Positions 9,828 to 18,732 are shown, counted from the first letter of the stretch. The stretch: DNA of 64,000 nucleotides from Candidatus Hydrogenedentota bacterium (GCA_016791475.1 JAEUWI010000025.1:32179-96178); one strand, 5' to 3'. Translations and numbers: made by a program. The notes: generated by a model not told the origin, from the letters alone.

Positions 9828-10985
9828 ATGACGCGCCCTTTCCAAATCGCCCTGGTGGCAATTTTCTTCACCCTGCTCTGGCTGCCGCTGGCGGACAATT
9901 TGCTCCATCTGGATCGCAGCCGGCCTTCCGATGAAAACCGAAGCCTCTCCCCCGCACCCCGCCTCGCATTGACCGAACAAGCCCTGAAAGAATTCCCCCG
10001 GAGCTTCGAGGCCTTCTACGACGACCGATTCGGATTCCGGAATTTTCTGGTGCGTCAATTCCACACCGTAAACTTCGGCTGGCTCGGCATCGCGGATCCC
10101 GAAAAGGTCGTGAAAGGAAAAGAGGGCTGGCTCTATCTCGGCCGCAAAGTGCTCATTGACGAATCGCGTGGCTTGAACCCGTTGAAGGAAGATGAAGTCC
10201 ACGCCTGGGCCACGAAAATCGACGCCATCCGGCAATGGCAGGAGGCGCGCGGCGGGTCCTTTCTATTTGTGCTTGTACCCGACAAGCAGCGGGTCTTCCC
10301 GGAGTATCTGCCGGATTGGTACGTGCCCTCGGAGTCGCGGCGCAAAGAGCAATTGCTACAGGCGCTCGCCCCGATGGGCACGCCGGTGCTGGATCTGACG
10401 GAGTCGCTTCGCGAGGCGAAGAAGACGGGTGATGATCCGGTTTGGCTCAAGACCGACACCCACTGGAGCGGTGTGGGTGCGTGGCACGGCTATCGGGCTA
10501 TCCTGGAGCGGCTGCAACAAGCGATTCCAGGGCTTCAGCCCCTGGAACGGAGCGCCATCACCCGAACAGGGGAACCCGGACTCGGTGCGGAGGCGTGGCG
10601 TTCCACAAGCGATCTGGCGGGGCTGCTGGGTGTGCGAGATCTGGCGCCGGAGCCCTGGGTGGGGCTGTTGCCCGCCGCGCCGCGTGCCCGCGCATCGCAG
10701 GACATTCCCGCACCCACACGCAACGTGGGCGGGGTCAATGTGCCCTACGCGACAGCAATTGATGATCCAGGGCTTCCCACGGCGCTGGTCATCGGTGGCT
10801 CCTTCCGCTGGGCGCTGGTGCCCCTGCTTTCGGAGCATTTCCGGCGCGCGCTCTACACCGACTTCCGCTACTGTTTTTTCGATCCAGCCTTGGCCGACGC
10901 GGAGCATCCAGACGTCATCCTCTTCGTACTCACGGAGCAGCAGCTCGTGTGGTTTCCACAACCACCGGCGGAGACAACGTGGTAA
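9828..10985 (+). CDS. AlgJ/AlgX-like SGNH polysaccharide acetyltransferase
   Basis: 385 residues with an uncleaved or cleaved N-terminal hydrophobic segment (about 7-24), then a periplasmic domain. Family hallmarks: RFGFRNFLVR near 67, GKEGWLYLG at 97-105, and the DxH pair D210/H212 in TDTHWSG. The nucleophile block reads VIGGSFRWAL with Ser325; most relatives have GDSF, so the residue before Gly-Ser-Phe differs (Gly instead of Asp). Expected to take acetyl groups from the upstream MBOAT protein and acetylate an exported glycan. ATG 9828 is chosen because the G-rich GGGGCAAGG lies just upstream and residues follow the family from there; the open frame to 9702 only crosses the inverted repeat. 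Confidence 0.88.
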   Translation: MTRPFQIALVAIFFTLLWLPLADNLLHLDRSRPSDENRSLSPAPRLALTEQALKEFPRSFEAFYDDRFGFRNFLVRQFHTVNFGWLGIADPEKVVKGKEGWLYLGRKVLIDESRGLNPLKEDEVHAWATKIDAIRQWQEARGGSFLFVLVPDKQRVFPEYLPDWYVPSESRRKEQLLQALAPMGTPVLDLTESLREAKKTGDDPVWLKTDTHWSGVGAWHGYRAILERLQQAIPGLQPLERSAITRTGEPGLGAEAWRSTSDLAGLLGVRDLAPEPWVGLLPAAPRARASQDIPAPTRNVGGVNVPYATAIDDPGLPTALVIGGSFRWALVPLLSEHFRRALYTDFRYCFFDPALADAEHPDVILFVLTEQQLVWFPQPPAETTW

Positions 10986-10992
10986 AACGAAG

Positions 10993-11026
10993 ACGCCGGA
11001 CCGGCGCCTGCGCACCAGTCCGGCGT
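10993..11026 (-). terminator. Rho-independent terminator candidate for the ClpP-like gene
   Basis: Stem ACGCCGGAC / GTCCGGCGT (9 bp) with a 16-base loop. Read on the minus strand it is followed by TCTTCGTTTT, a U-rich tail. It lies 18 bp past the clpP-like stop codon and between convergent genes, so it could also slow plus-strand transcripts. Confidence 0.65.
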
Positions 11027-11044
11027 AACGATGGTCTATTCCGA

Positions 11045-11644
11045 TCAGACGACTTCCGTCAGTTTTGTAACGATTTTCGTCACGAGACCGTAGGCCAGCG
11101 CCTCGTCCGCATTCATCCAGAAGTTGCGGTCGCTGTCCTTGGCAATCTTTTCAACGGGCTGGCCGGTTTCGCCGGCGATCAACTGATTGATGCGCTGGCG
11201 GATCTTGAGAATCTCCTGCGCCTCGATGCGGATATCGGAAGCCTGGCCGCCCGCGCCGCCGCTGGGCTGGTGCAGGAGGTAGCGTGTGTTCGGAAGGGAG
11301 AAGCGCTTGCCCTTGTCGCCGCCAAAAAGAATCGGCACCGCGATACTGGCGACCCAGCCCGCGCCGATGGTGTAGACGGGCGACTCGATGCATCGCATGA
11401 CGTCGTGAATGGCGTAGCCGGAATCCACGTGCCCGCCGGGCGAGGTAATGATAACCTTAATCGGGTCGTGGGAGTCGGTGTTCAGGATGATGAGCTGGCC
11501 GATGACCTTCTCCGCCAGTTCCTGGTCCACCGTACCGGAAACGAGAATAGTGCGGGACTTCAGCATTTTCTGCATGATGCCCTCACCACCCTTTTCGTCT
11601 TTCTTCTTCGCATCGTCTTCGTCGTCGTGCCAGATGTCGGTCAT
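11045..11644 (-). CDS. ClpP-like serine protease with Asn at the triad Asp position
   Basis: 199 residues, ClpP length. The N-terminal tail is acidic/lysine-rich (DDEDDAKKKDEKGG) instead of the usual propeptide. The nucleophile is Ser100 (GWVASIAV) and the base His125 (LLHQPSGG). The segment that normally reads D-R-D before an aromatic patch reads DRNFWMNADEA here, so the third triad residue aligns with Asn174. Listeria ClpP1 is a known case with Ser-His-Asn. The oligomerisation Asp172-Arg173 is kept. GAGGA lies upstream of ATG 11644. No ClpX/ClpA gene adjoins it. It likely forms a barrel protease, perhaps with another ClpP; activity alone is uncertain. Confidence 0.9.
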   Translation of the reverse strand: MTDIWHDDEDDAKKKDEKGGEGIMQKMLKSRTILVSGTVDQELAEKVIGQLIILNTDSHDPIKVIITSPGGHVDSGYAIHDVMRCIESPVYTIGAGWVASIAVPILFGGDKGKRFSLPNTRYLLHQPSGGAGGQASDIRIEAQEILKIRQRINQLIAGETGQPVEKIAKDSDRNFWMNADEALAYGLVTKIVTKLTEVV

Positions 11645-11768
11645 CTCGGGTCCTCGTAGCGGCGTACCATGCCGGGGTGATTGAGTGGATGGGCCGCGAT
11701 TCGCGCGGGCCGTGGGTATAGCCCGCTATTGTGTCACGATCCGGCAATTTGGTTCAAGGCGCGGTCGC

Positions 11769-14700
11769 TCAGAAGGCGCCATAGTAATTGTCGATCGCGC
11801 CCATGATGTGGGAGGGCGTCCCCACCACGGGGGTAATCTCCCGCTGGCTTACATCGCGCAATTTCATGATGGCGGACTCGTCCAGGGGGTTGGCCATGGC
11901 CACCACCAGACGATCCTCCGTGATGCGCAACGGAATGCACACGTGCCACGTGCACAGATCGCGGTGGAGCGCATCAATGGCTTGCTGCTGGATATGAACC
12001 TCCATCGGATTGACCACGGGCTTCTCCAACTGGCACGCGACCGCCTGGGCAATGGCGTCATCCGTAGTGAATTCACGCTCGATGAGAATGGTTCCCAGGA
12101 GCTGTGTGGGGTCGTTCTGTTGCACATCCAGGGCCTCCGCAAGCTGCTCGCGGCTGAGAATGCCCGCTTTGACCAGGATATCGCCCAGGCTGCGGCTTTC
12201 GCCGGGCCGGGCAAGCTCCGACAGCAGTATTTCCTGCTGTCGGGCCCTTTCCTCCCGCGATTCCAGCGCCTCGACCGCACTTTTTCCGGCCCCGGCCGTT
12301 CCCGCAAAAATGCGCTCCCGGCGCGACTTCTCCGCCTCCAGCTCCTCCGAAAGCTCGTCACGCTCCTGGAGCACCTGGCTCATCTGGGCCAGGGCCTCGC
12401 GGATCTCGTCCTGACGGGCCTGGGTCTCCTCGCTAAGCAGGGTCTTCTCCAATTCCGCCGCCTCCAGAGCGGCTTTCTTCTCATCCAGCTCGGCGGCGAT
12501 CACGGCAAGATTTTGCTCATGCTCCGCCGCGCCGGCGCGGGCGGCTTCGGCCTCCGCACGGGCCTCGGAAATGGCTTCCCGCCGGGTGGCCTCCCGGGCG
12601 CGCAGCCCTTCTATTTCCGCGGCGTTGGCCTCGTGCTGCCGGGTCAATTCATCCAGTTGCCCGCTCAGGACGGCATGGGCGCCGACACTTTCCTCCAGCA
12701 GGCGCTCGAGCTCCGCGATCCGGTCCTCGGCGCTCTGGCTGGACTCCTTGAGTACCCCCAACTCGCGGAGCTGCGCCTGGACCACGGCCTCGCTGGCCGT
12801 AAGGGCCGCAGTCAACTCGCCGTCGGGCTCAAGGTCCCGCGCGGCGTCCAGCGAGGCCTCCAGCATCGCCACGCGGTCGCGCGCGATCTGCAGGGACTCT
12901 TCGAGTGCCGCGGCCTTCATGAGCGTTTCCGCGTGGCCCGAAAGGTCGGCTTCCAGCGCGGCAATGCGGCCTTCCCGTTCTTCCGCCTCCCGTTCCCAGG
13001 CCTCGCGCCCGGCGGACGCACGCTCGCGCTCCTCCTGAGCAAGCGCCTGCAGTGCGTCGAATTCCCGCTGCAACGCGGCCAAAGAGCGGCTCGCGGCATC
13101 CAGTTCTTCCGCCTGCGCCGCGACGAGGGTCGTGAGGCGCTCGGCCTCCTCGGCGGTCTTCGCAAGGGCCATTTTCTCCCCTTCGAGACGCTCTACGGCG
13201 GCATAGAGATCGGCCAGGTCAGCCTCATCGATGCGGCTACCGGTGGCCTCCGCAAGCGCCACGGCCATTTCGTCCCGGGCGGCTTCGGCGGCGGCCAGAG
13301 CGGCCCCGACGGCGGCAAGCTGCTGCTGGCGCTCGGTCAGGGCATCCTGAAGGCGGGATGCCTCGTTGCGGGACTGGGACAGGGCCGTGGCCTGCGCCGC
13401 CTCGTAGGTGCGGTGCGTCTCCATCTCCACCAGCAGGGTGCGCGCCGTGGTCACCGTCTCTTCTTCACGGCGCTTCATCGTGGCCAGTTCGCTTTCCATG
13501 GCGGTCAGCGCGGCTTGAAGTCCGGCCCGTTCGGCGCTCATCGCCTCCACCTGGGACTGCTCGGACGAGGCGAGTCGGAGCTTGAGGTCTTGGACCTCAT
13601 CTTCGAGCTCTTCGACCCGCTCGCGCGCGAATTCAAGTTCGCCGGGTTCTGGCCGCTCATTCAGGTCGTTCATGAGCGACTGCATCGACGACAATTGTTC
13701 GCGAAGCGCATTGGCCTCGGCGGCCATCTCGGATGCCGCTTCGCTGTCGGCCCGAAGACTTTCCAGTGCCCGCTCCAACGTCTCGACCCGATCACTTTGT
13801 GCGGCAAGTTCTTCCACCGTCGGGCGCGTGGAGAGATCCGCGAGTTCCGACTCCAGCGCCGCAATGCGCGACTCAAGCTCGGCGGCACGCTCCGTGCTCG
13901 CGGCAAGTTCTTCCACCGTCGGGCGCGTGGAGAGATCCGCGAGTTCCGACTCAAGCGCCGCAATGCGTGATTCGAGTTCGGCCGCACGCTCCGTGCTCGC
14001 GGCATGTTCCTCCGTCGTCGGGCGCGTGGACAGTTCCGCGAGCTCCGACTCAAGCTCCGCAATGCGCAATTCAAGCTCGGTGGCGCGTTCCGTGCTCGCG
14101 GCATGTTCTTCCATCGTGGGGCGCAAGGAAAGATCCGCGAGTTCCGACTCCAGCGCCGCAATGCGCGATTCGAGTTCGGCTGCACGCTCCGTGCTCGCGG
14201 CCAACTCTTCCGCTGTCGGGCGCGTGGAGAGCCCCGCGAGCTCCGACTCCAGCGCCGCAATGCGCGATTCGAGTTCGGCTGCACGCTCCGTGCTCGCAGC
14301 AAGTTCTTCCACCGTCGGGCGCGTGGAGAGATCCGCGAGCTCCGACTCCAGCGCCGCAATCCGCGATTCAAGCTCGGCTGCACGCTCCGTGCTCGCGGCA
14401 AGTTCTTCCACCGTCGGGCGCGTGGAGAGCCCCGCGAGCTCCGACTCCAGCGCCGCAATGCGCGATTCGAGTTCGGCTGCACGCTCCGTGCTCGCAGCAA
14501 GTTCTTCCACCGTCGGGCGCGTGGAAAGCTCCGCGAGCTCCAGTTCCAACGCTGCGATGCGTTCCGCCACTGCGGATTCCTCGCCATCGGGTGTAGCCGT
14601 CTCGGAAGACGCGGAATCGCGCTGCGCGAGCGCCAACTGGAGAGCGGTCAATTGATCCGCGCTGGGGGCTTCGGCGAGCGCGGCTTCCAGGGATTGAACC

Positions 14701-15851
14701 TTCTCCTGCAGGGACTGCAAGGTCTCTTCTGACGGGCGCTGTTCCAGCACCGCCAGTTGCTCTTTCAGGGCCGCGATGCGCTCTTCGAGCACCGCCACTT
14801 CCTGGCGCTCAAGTTCCATCTGGGTCAACCGCGACTCCAGTGACGCGATGCGCGCTTCCGCTTCCTCGAGGGCCACGCCGCCGACAGCCCCTTCTCCGGG
14901 ATCGTTGATGTCCCCTTCATGGGTGGTAAGCTGCACATCTTCCCCGAGAAAGGCCCGGCGCAGGGCTTCCATCTCGCGGGAAAGTGCGCTCAGGGCGCTC
15001 ACATGTTGCGCTGTTTCCGCGCGCTGGAGATCAACCGCACTCTGAAGACGCTCTTCGGAAATCTGGAGCCTGGCCGCCTCTTTGCGCAGGAGGTCGGCCT
15101 CGCGCGCCAGCTCTTCGTGTTCCCGTCGCCGACTTTCCAGTTCGGTGTCGCGCTCCGCCAGCGCCGACTCAAGACGCTCAATTTCCCGGCGGTGCTTGAC
15201 CACCCGCTCCGTTTCGGCGGCGAGATTGGCCGAGGCGAAATTCTCCTGCTCGAGGCGAAAAGATTCCATTTCAATATTGAGAGCGTGCACCTCGGAACTC
15301 AAAATACGATTCTCGTGGCGGAGCTGCTCCACTTCTTCGAGCAGGGCGGGATCCTGCGCCGCGACGGGGTGTTCCGCCTGTGCGGGTGGGGTGGCGGCGC
15401 CCGGTGCAAGAATTTCGAGCAGTTCGGCAAGCTGGCGATTCGCCGTGGCAAACTGCGACAGCAGCCCGGACTGCGAACCCGTAACCTGGGTGGTCCAGGA
15501 CTGGACCGCCCCATGGAGCCGCCCGATGGTGCTCTCAAGTTCGCGAAGCATGCCGTCCCCGGAGGGTGTGCGGGCGGGCGCGGCGGAAGCCACGGTATAG
15601 CGCGTCATGGCGCCTGCGGGCAGTTGCTCCTGCCCCAGGGCCTGTTTCAGGCGATTAAGTTCGTCATTCGCCTGGGCCAGCGCGGCGGTAAGCTGCTGCC
15701 GCTCCTGCAGCACGGCCAGCAAACGGCTCAATTGCGTGTTCGCCCCGTCGATCTGTCGTGAGAGCCCCTGCTGCGCCGCCCCAACTTCGGCGGTCCAACT
15801 GGAAATAGCGCCACGAAGCTGGGCGAGCAACTCGCTGTTCGGTGTTCCCAT
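11769..15851 (-). CDS. Giant coiled-coil protein with eight 33-residue repeats and a C-terminal MshEN (GspE N-terminal) domain
   Basis: 1360 residues from ATG 15851, which has AAGGAA just upstream; the frame extends to 15941 without a site. Two short similar modules start the protein (ELLAQLRGAISSWTAEV and ELESTIGRLHGAVQSWTTQV), each about 100 residues and rich in Gln/Leu. Almost all the rest is heptad-rich Ala/Glu/Leu/Arg coiled coil. In the middle sit eight near-identical 33-residue units of the type LESELADLSTRPTVEELAAS. The last ~140 residues (from SLGDILVKAGILSREQLAEA) form the N-terminal domain of GspE/MshE/PilB ATPases, which binds c-di-GMP in MshE. No ATPase domain follows. I infer a long cytoplasmic scaffold that docks onto pilus or secretion machinery. 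There is no signal peptide or TM. Confidence 0.85.
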   Translation of the reverse strand: MGTPNSELLAQLRGAISSWTAEVGAAQQGLSRQIDGANTQLSRLLAVLQERQQLTAALAQANDELNRLKQALGQEQLPAGAMTRYTVASAAPARTPSGDGMLRELESTIGRLHGAVQSWTTQVTGSQSGLLSQFATANRQLAELLEILAPGAATPPAQAEHPVAAQDPALLEEVEQLRHENRILSSEVHALNIEMESFRLEQENFASANLAAETERVVKHRREIERLESALAERDTELESRRREHEELAREADLLRKEAARLQISEERLQSAVDLQRAETAQHVSALSALSREMEALRRAFLGEDVQLTTHEGDINDPGEGAVGGVALEEAEARIASLESRLTQMELERQEVAVLEERIAALKEQLAVLEQRPSEETLQSLQEKVQSLEAALAEAPSADQLTALQLALAQRDSASSETATPDGEESAVAERIAALELELAELSTRPTVEELAASTERAAELESRIAALESELAGLSTRPTVEELAASTERAAELESRIAALESELADLSTRPTVEELAASTERAAELESRIAALESELAGLSTRPTAEELAASTERAAELESRIAALESELADLSLRPTMEEHAASTERATELELRIAELESELAELSTRPTTEEHAASTERAAELESRIAALESELADLSTRPTVEELAASTERAAELESRIAALESELADLSTRPTVEELAAQSDRVETLERALESLRADSEAASEMAAEANALREQLSSMQSLMNDLNERPEPGELEFARERVEELEDEVQDLKLRLASSEQSQVEAMSAERAGLQAALTAMESELATMKRREEETVTTARTLLVEMETHRTYEAAQATALSQSRNEASRLQDALTERQQQLAAVGAALAAAEAARDEMAVALAEATGSRIDEADLADLYAAVERLEGEKMALAKTAEEAERLTTLVAAQAEELDAASRSLAALQREFDALQALAQEERERASAGREAWEREAEEREGRIAALEADLSGHAETLMKAAALEESLQIARDRVAMLEASLDAARDLEPDGELTAALTASEAVVQAQLRELGVLKESSQSAEDRIAELERLLEESVGAHAVLSGQLDELTRQHEANAAEIEGLRAREATRREAISEARAEAEAARAGAAEHEQNLAVIAAELDEKKAALEAAELEKTLLSEETQARQDEIREALAQMSQVLQERDELSEELEAEKSRRERIFAGTAGAGKSAVEALESREERARQQEILLSELARPGESRSLGDILVKAGILSREQLAEALDVQQNDPTQLLGTILIEREFTTDDAIAQAVACQLEKPVVNPMEVHIQQQAIDALHRDLCTWHVCIPLRITEDRLVVAMANPLDESAIMKLRDVSQREITPVVGTPSHIMGAIDNYYGAF
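13808..14560 (-). repeat. Eight tandem 99-bp in-frame coding repeats
   Basis: Inside the coiled-coil gene. The landmark GTTCTTCCACCGTCGGGCGC (plus-strand reading) recurs with small changes at 13808, 13907, 14006, 14105, 14204, 14303, 14402 and 14501, a strict 99-bp spacing. The units encode 33 residues, a length that does not fit whole heptads (33 = 3x11), which suits a right-handed or hendecad coiled coil. High identity between units indicates recent duplication or gene conversion. Confidence 0.9.
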
Positions 15852-16036
15852 AGGTTCCTTGCCTGATGCACGAATGCACGCATGTTCAGGAGGGATTATA
15901 GGGCCCGGCGGGGAACTGATCAAAATAGTCCCGCGAAGCATTGCGATCCGCCGGCCCGGACATCGCCCACTTGAACACCGGGATACTTTTCCCTACCATG
16001 CGACCAAACCTTTTTCTTCAACGGGAGCACATCGCC

Positions 16037-17581
16037 ATGATGAAAATGACCGCTTACTGCGCCGGGATTATCGCCGCAGGCCTTGCACTCGCCGCCGGGG
16101 CCGAAGTTCGCATGCCCGCGCTTTTTTCCGACAACATGGTCCTGCAGCAGGGCAGCGTCCTGCCCGTGTGGGGCTGGGCCGGGGACGGTGAAGAAATCAC
16201 CGTCAAATTGCTGGATCAGGAAGTGACCGCCACGGCCGCCGCAGGCAAATGGAGGGTCCTACTGGAAGCGGTGCCGCCGGGCGGTCCCCACGAGATGATC
16301 ATCCGGGGCGAAAACGAAATTACGATCAAGAACATTCTGGTGGGCGAAAACTGGATCTGCGGCGGCCAGTCCAACATGGCATGGCCGGTGGAAAAGTCTT
16401 CGACCTCGGCGGAAGCGATTGCGGGGGCAAATTTCCCCCAGATTCGTCTGTTTCAGGTGGAGATCGCCGGGGCCGACACCCCCCAGGAGGATGTGAAAGC
16501 CCAATGGGTGGAATGCTCGCCCGAAACGGTGGCGAAGTTTTCCGCGGTGGGCTATTTCTTCGGCCAGGGTCTCCACGGCCACCTGAATACACCGGTGGGC
16601 CTCATCCAGTCCTGCCTCGGCGGCACCAATGCCTCATCCTGGCTGCCCAGGGAGGTACTGGCGGCGACCCCGGAATTTGCCGATATCCTCGCCGAGTATG
16701 ACAAGGCCCTTGCCGAGTATCCCGAGAAAAAAGCGGCCTGGGACACCGCCATGGCGGAGCACAAAGCCAAACTGGAGAAGGCGAAGGCGGATGGTGTTGA
16801 ACTGAGTGCCCAGGAGCTCCGGGCGCCTGCCGAGCCCATGGGCCCCCAGCACGTGAAGCGGCCTGGCGCCTTGTTCAACGCCATGATCGCGCCGCTCCAG
16901 CCCTATGCGGTAAAGGGAGCCATCTGGTACCAGGGCGAGGCCAATGCCAAATCCGTGGCCTCGGCGGAGCAGTACAAGTTGCTCTTTCCCGCCGTCATCA
17001 ACGAATGGCGCAAGGGCTGGGGACAACCCCGATTCCCCTTCCTCTTCGTCCAGCTTGCCGCCTATTCGGACAATCCCGCGTGGCCCGTGCTGCGCGACGC
17101 CCAGACCGCCGCGCTGGCCCTGCCCGACACGGCCATGGCGGTAACCATCGACGTGGGCCAGAAAGACGATATCCACCCGACCGACAAAGCCACCGTGGGA
17201 AAACGACTGTTGGCGGCGGCGCGCAATGCGGCCTACAGCGAGGATGTTGAATCCACCGGCCCCCTCTTCCTCGAGCTGGAGAAGCGCGAGGGCCTTGCCA
17301 TTGTGTACTTCCGAAACGTGTCCGAAGGTTTGAAAAGCAGCGCCAAGCCGCTCACAGGCTTTGAAGTCGCCGGCGAGGACGGCGTGTTCGTCCCGGCGAA
17401 CGCCGCCATTGCTGGTCAGACAGTAATCGTGCGGTCTGAGCGTGTGGCAAAGCCGGTTCACGTGCGCTACGGATGGCAGGCCTTCCCCGACCCGCCCTGC
17501 ACGCTCTACAACGGCTCGGGACTGCCAGCGGTACCCTTCCGAACGGACGAACTGCCGGTGGCGGACGCCGCGCCGAAGTGA
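16037..17581 (+). CDS. Secreted sialate O-acetylesterase
   Basis: 514 residues with a signal peptide (about 1-22, ending AAGA). Family signature near the mature N-terminus: MPALFSDNMVLQQGS and VPVWGWA-type strand (here LPVWGWAGDGEE). The SGNH nucleophile is in CGGQSNM (about residue 115) and the Asp/His pair in DDIHPTDK (about 382). Such enzymes remove O-acetyl groups from sialic acids or from plant xylan and pectin decorations. Given the catabolic neighbours, a glycan-deacetylating role is likely; the substrate is not settled. An insertion around residues 215-265 is Lys/Glu/Ala-rich and helical. ATG 16037 has GGGAG about nine bases upstream. Transcribed away from the coiled-coil gene. Confidence 0.92.
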   Translation: MMKMTAYCAGIIAAGLALAAGAEVRMPALFSDNMVLQQGSVLPVWGWAGDGEEITVKLLDQEVTATAAAGKWRVLLEAVPPGGPHEMIIRGENEITIKNILVGENWICGGQSNMAWPVEKSSTSAEAIAGANFPQIRLFQVEIAGADTPQEDVKAQWVECSPETVAKFSAVGYFFGQGLHGHLNTPVGLIQSCLGGTNASSWLPREVLAATPEFADILAEYDKALAEYPEKKAAWDTAMAEHKAKLEKAKADGVELSAQELRAPAEPMGPQHVKRPGALFNAMIAPLQPYAVKGAIWYQGEANAKSVASAEQYKLLFPAVINEWRKGWGQPRFPFLFVQLAAYSDNPAWPVLRDAQTAALALPDTAMAVTIDVGQKDDIHPTDKATVGKRLLAAARNAAYSEDVESTGPLFLELEKREGLAIVYFRNVSEGLKSSAKPLTGFEVAGEDGVFVPANAAIAGQTVIVRSERVAKPVHVRYGWQAFPDPPCTLYNGSGLPAVPFRTDELPVADAAPK

Positions 17582-17672
17582 TTGCATGGATAGTCGTTCG
17601 GTTTTGACTGATTTGAAAACATGCGGGTCAAGGAACCAGAACGCGAAAACGGTATTTTCCCGACCGGGAACA

Positions 17673-17766
17673 TACCCCCCTGCCCCCCCGCAAGCGGGGG
17701 GAACCTCGCTCGTAAAAGTGAACCGCTTGTAGCCCCCCGCTTGCGGGGGGGGGGGAGGGGGGGGTA
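17673..17766. repeat. C/G-run inverted repeat pair, second copy
   Basis: Left arm 17673-17705 and right arm 17731-17766 show the same C-run/TGC/C-run/GCAAGC/G-run/AACC plan as at 9657, in the same inverted orientation but with only about 25 bp between arms. It lies between the convergent esterase and GT2 genes. The right arm has longer homopolymers (G10, G8), consistent with slippage. Confidence 0.8.
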
Positions 17767-17775
17767 AAACTCCGA

Positions 17776-18525
17776 CTATTCTGAGTCGCGTGGCGCCGCT
17801 GTCCCTGCGCTGTCTGGTACCCGAACTTCAAAGACGACCTGCCGCTTCGCAAGCCACGCGACGCCTACGAGATCATACAATCCGCGCCACAGCCGGTTGT
17901 TGATGCCGTACTTGGAGACCCCTGAGTGACGGGGATGGTGCAGCACCGGGCACTCCACGATGGAAAAGCCCTGGGCTCGCATGAAGACTGCAAGAAAACG
18001 ATGGACACCATTGAACGCAACGAGATGCTGAACACAGTGGCGGCGGAAGCCCTTGCTGCCGCAACCAGAATCCCGAATACCATCGTGCAGCACGGCATTG
18101 CGAACCGCATTGGCCACGCGGCTTGATACACGCCGCACCCACGTGTCGTTGCGATTGGCCCGGTAACCGCAGACGCAGTCAAATTCTTTCAGCAACTCCA
18201 GGAAGCGTGGAAAATCGGCCGGATCATTTTGCAGGTCGCCGTCGAGGGTCAGGATAAACTCGCCTCTGGCATGGCGCATGCCCGCAACCACCGCCGCGGA
18301 CTGACCCGAATTGCGAACCAGGGTCAACGGCCTTACGCGCGGATCCTGAAGCTGCGCCTCAGCCAGCCGGTCGCCGGTCTGGTCGGTACTGCCGTCGTTT
18401 ACGAGGATGCACTCCAGGTCATATTCGCTCAGGGGCGCAAAGGCGTCGAGGATTTTCTCCGCGAGAGGCGCGACATTATCTTGTTCATTGTATAGAGGTA
18501 CTACGACGCTGACGAGCGTTTTCAT
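17776..18525 (-). CDS. Family 2 glycosyltransferase, polyprenyl-phosphate sugar transferase type
   Basis: 249 residues. GT-A fold: VSVVVPLYNEQDNV at about 6-19, VNDGSTDQT at about 42-50, metal-binding DxD in LTLDGDLQND at about 92-101. The later VHRFLAVFMRAQGF and HPRHSGVSKYG resemble dolichol/undecaprenyl-phosphate mannosyltransferases (DPM1/GtrB-like). There are no C-terminal membrane helices, as in DPM1-type enzymes. Expected to load a sugar onto a polyprenyl phosphate, which could feed the GT39-like enzyme at 22.2 kb. ATG 18525 is favoured because AGGTGAA ends eight bases upstream; GTG 18531 is alternative. Confidence 0.88.
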   Translation of the reverse strand: MKTLVSVVVPLYNEQDNVAPLAEKILDAFAPLSEYDLECILVNDGSTDQTGDRLAEAQLQDPRVRPLTLVRNSGQSAAVVAGMRHARGEFILTLDGDLQNDPADFPRFLELLKEFDCVCGYRANRNDTWVRRVSSRVANAVRNAVLHDGIRDSGCGSKGFRRHCVQHLVAFNGVHRFLAVFMRAQGFSIVECPVLHHPRHSGVSKYGINNRLWRGLYDLVGVAWLAKRQVVFEVRVPDSAGTAAPRDSE

Positions 18526-18626
18526 GGGCACGCTTCACCTGTGGGTGGGAAAGATACTTTGGGGATTTGGGGGGATCGGGGCGATAGTATACCTGATCCA
18601 GACCACAAAAGGCGCATTTTACCGGC

Positions 18627-18732
18627 GACCCATACGACCCATACGACCCATACGACCCATACGACCCATAAGACCCATAAGACCCATAAGACCCATAAGA
18701 CCCATAAGTCCCATAAGTCCCATAAGTCCCAT
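18627..18732. repeat. 9-bp tandem tract, 11.8 units in three sub-blocks
   Basis: Four units of GACCCATAC, five of GACCCATAA, then about 2.8 of GTCCCATAA. The change comes in blocks, which suggests that units were duplicated after point changes. Located upstream of the GT2 gene and beyond the PHP gene's stop. Any reading frame through it gives trivial three-residue repeats and is not a gene. Confidence 0.9.

Noticed and set aside
13582..14655. Long plus-strand open frames opposite the coiled-coil gene
   Set aside because: They are low-complexity Ser/Ala or Arg/Pro translations of the antisense of the 99-bp repeats; the minus frame has a start site, domains and heptads.
18627..18732. CRISPR array
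   Set aside because: Units are contiguous 9-mers without spacers and no cas genes are present.
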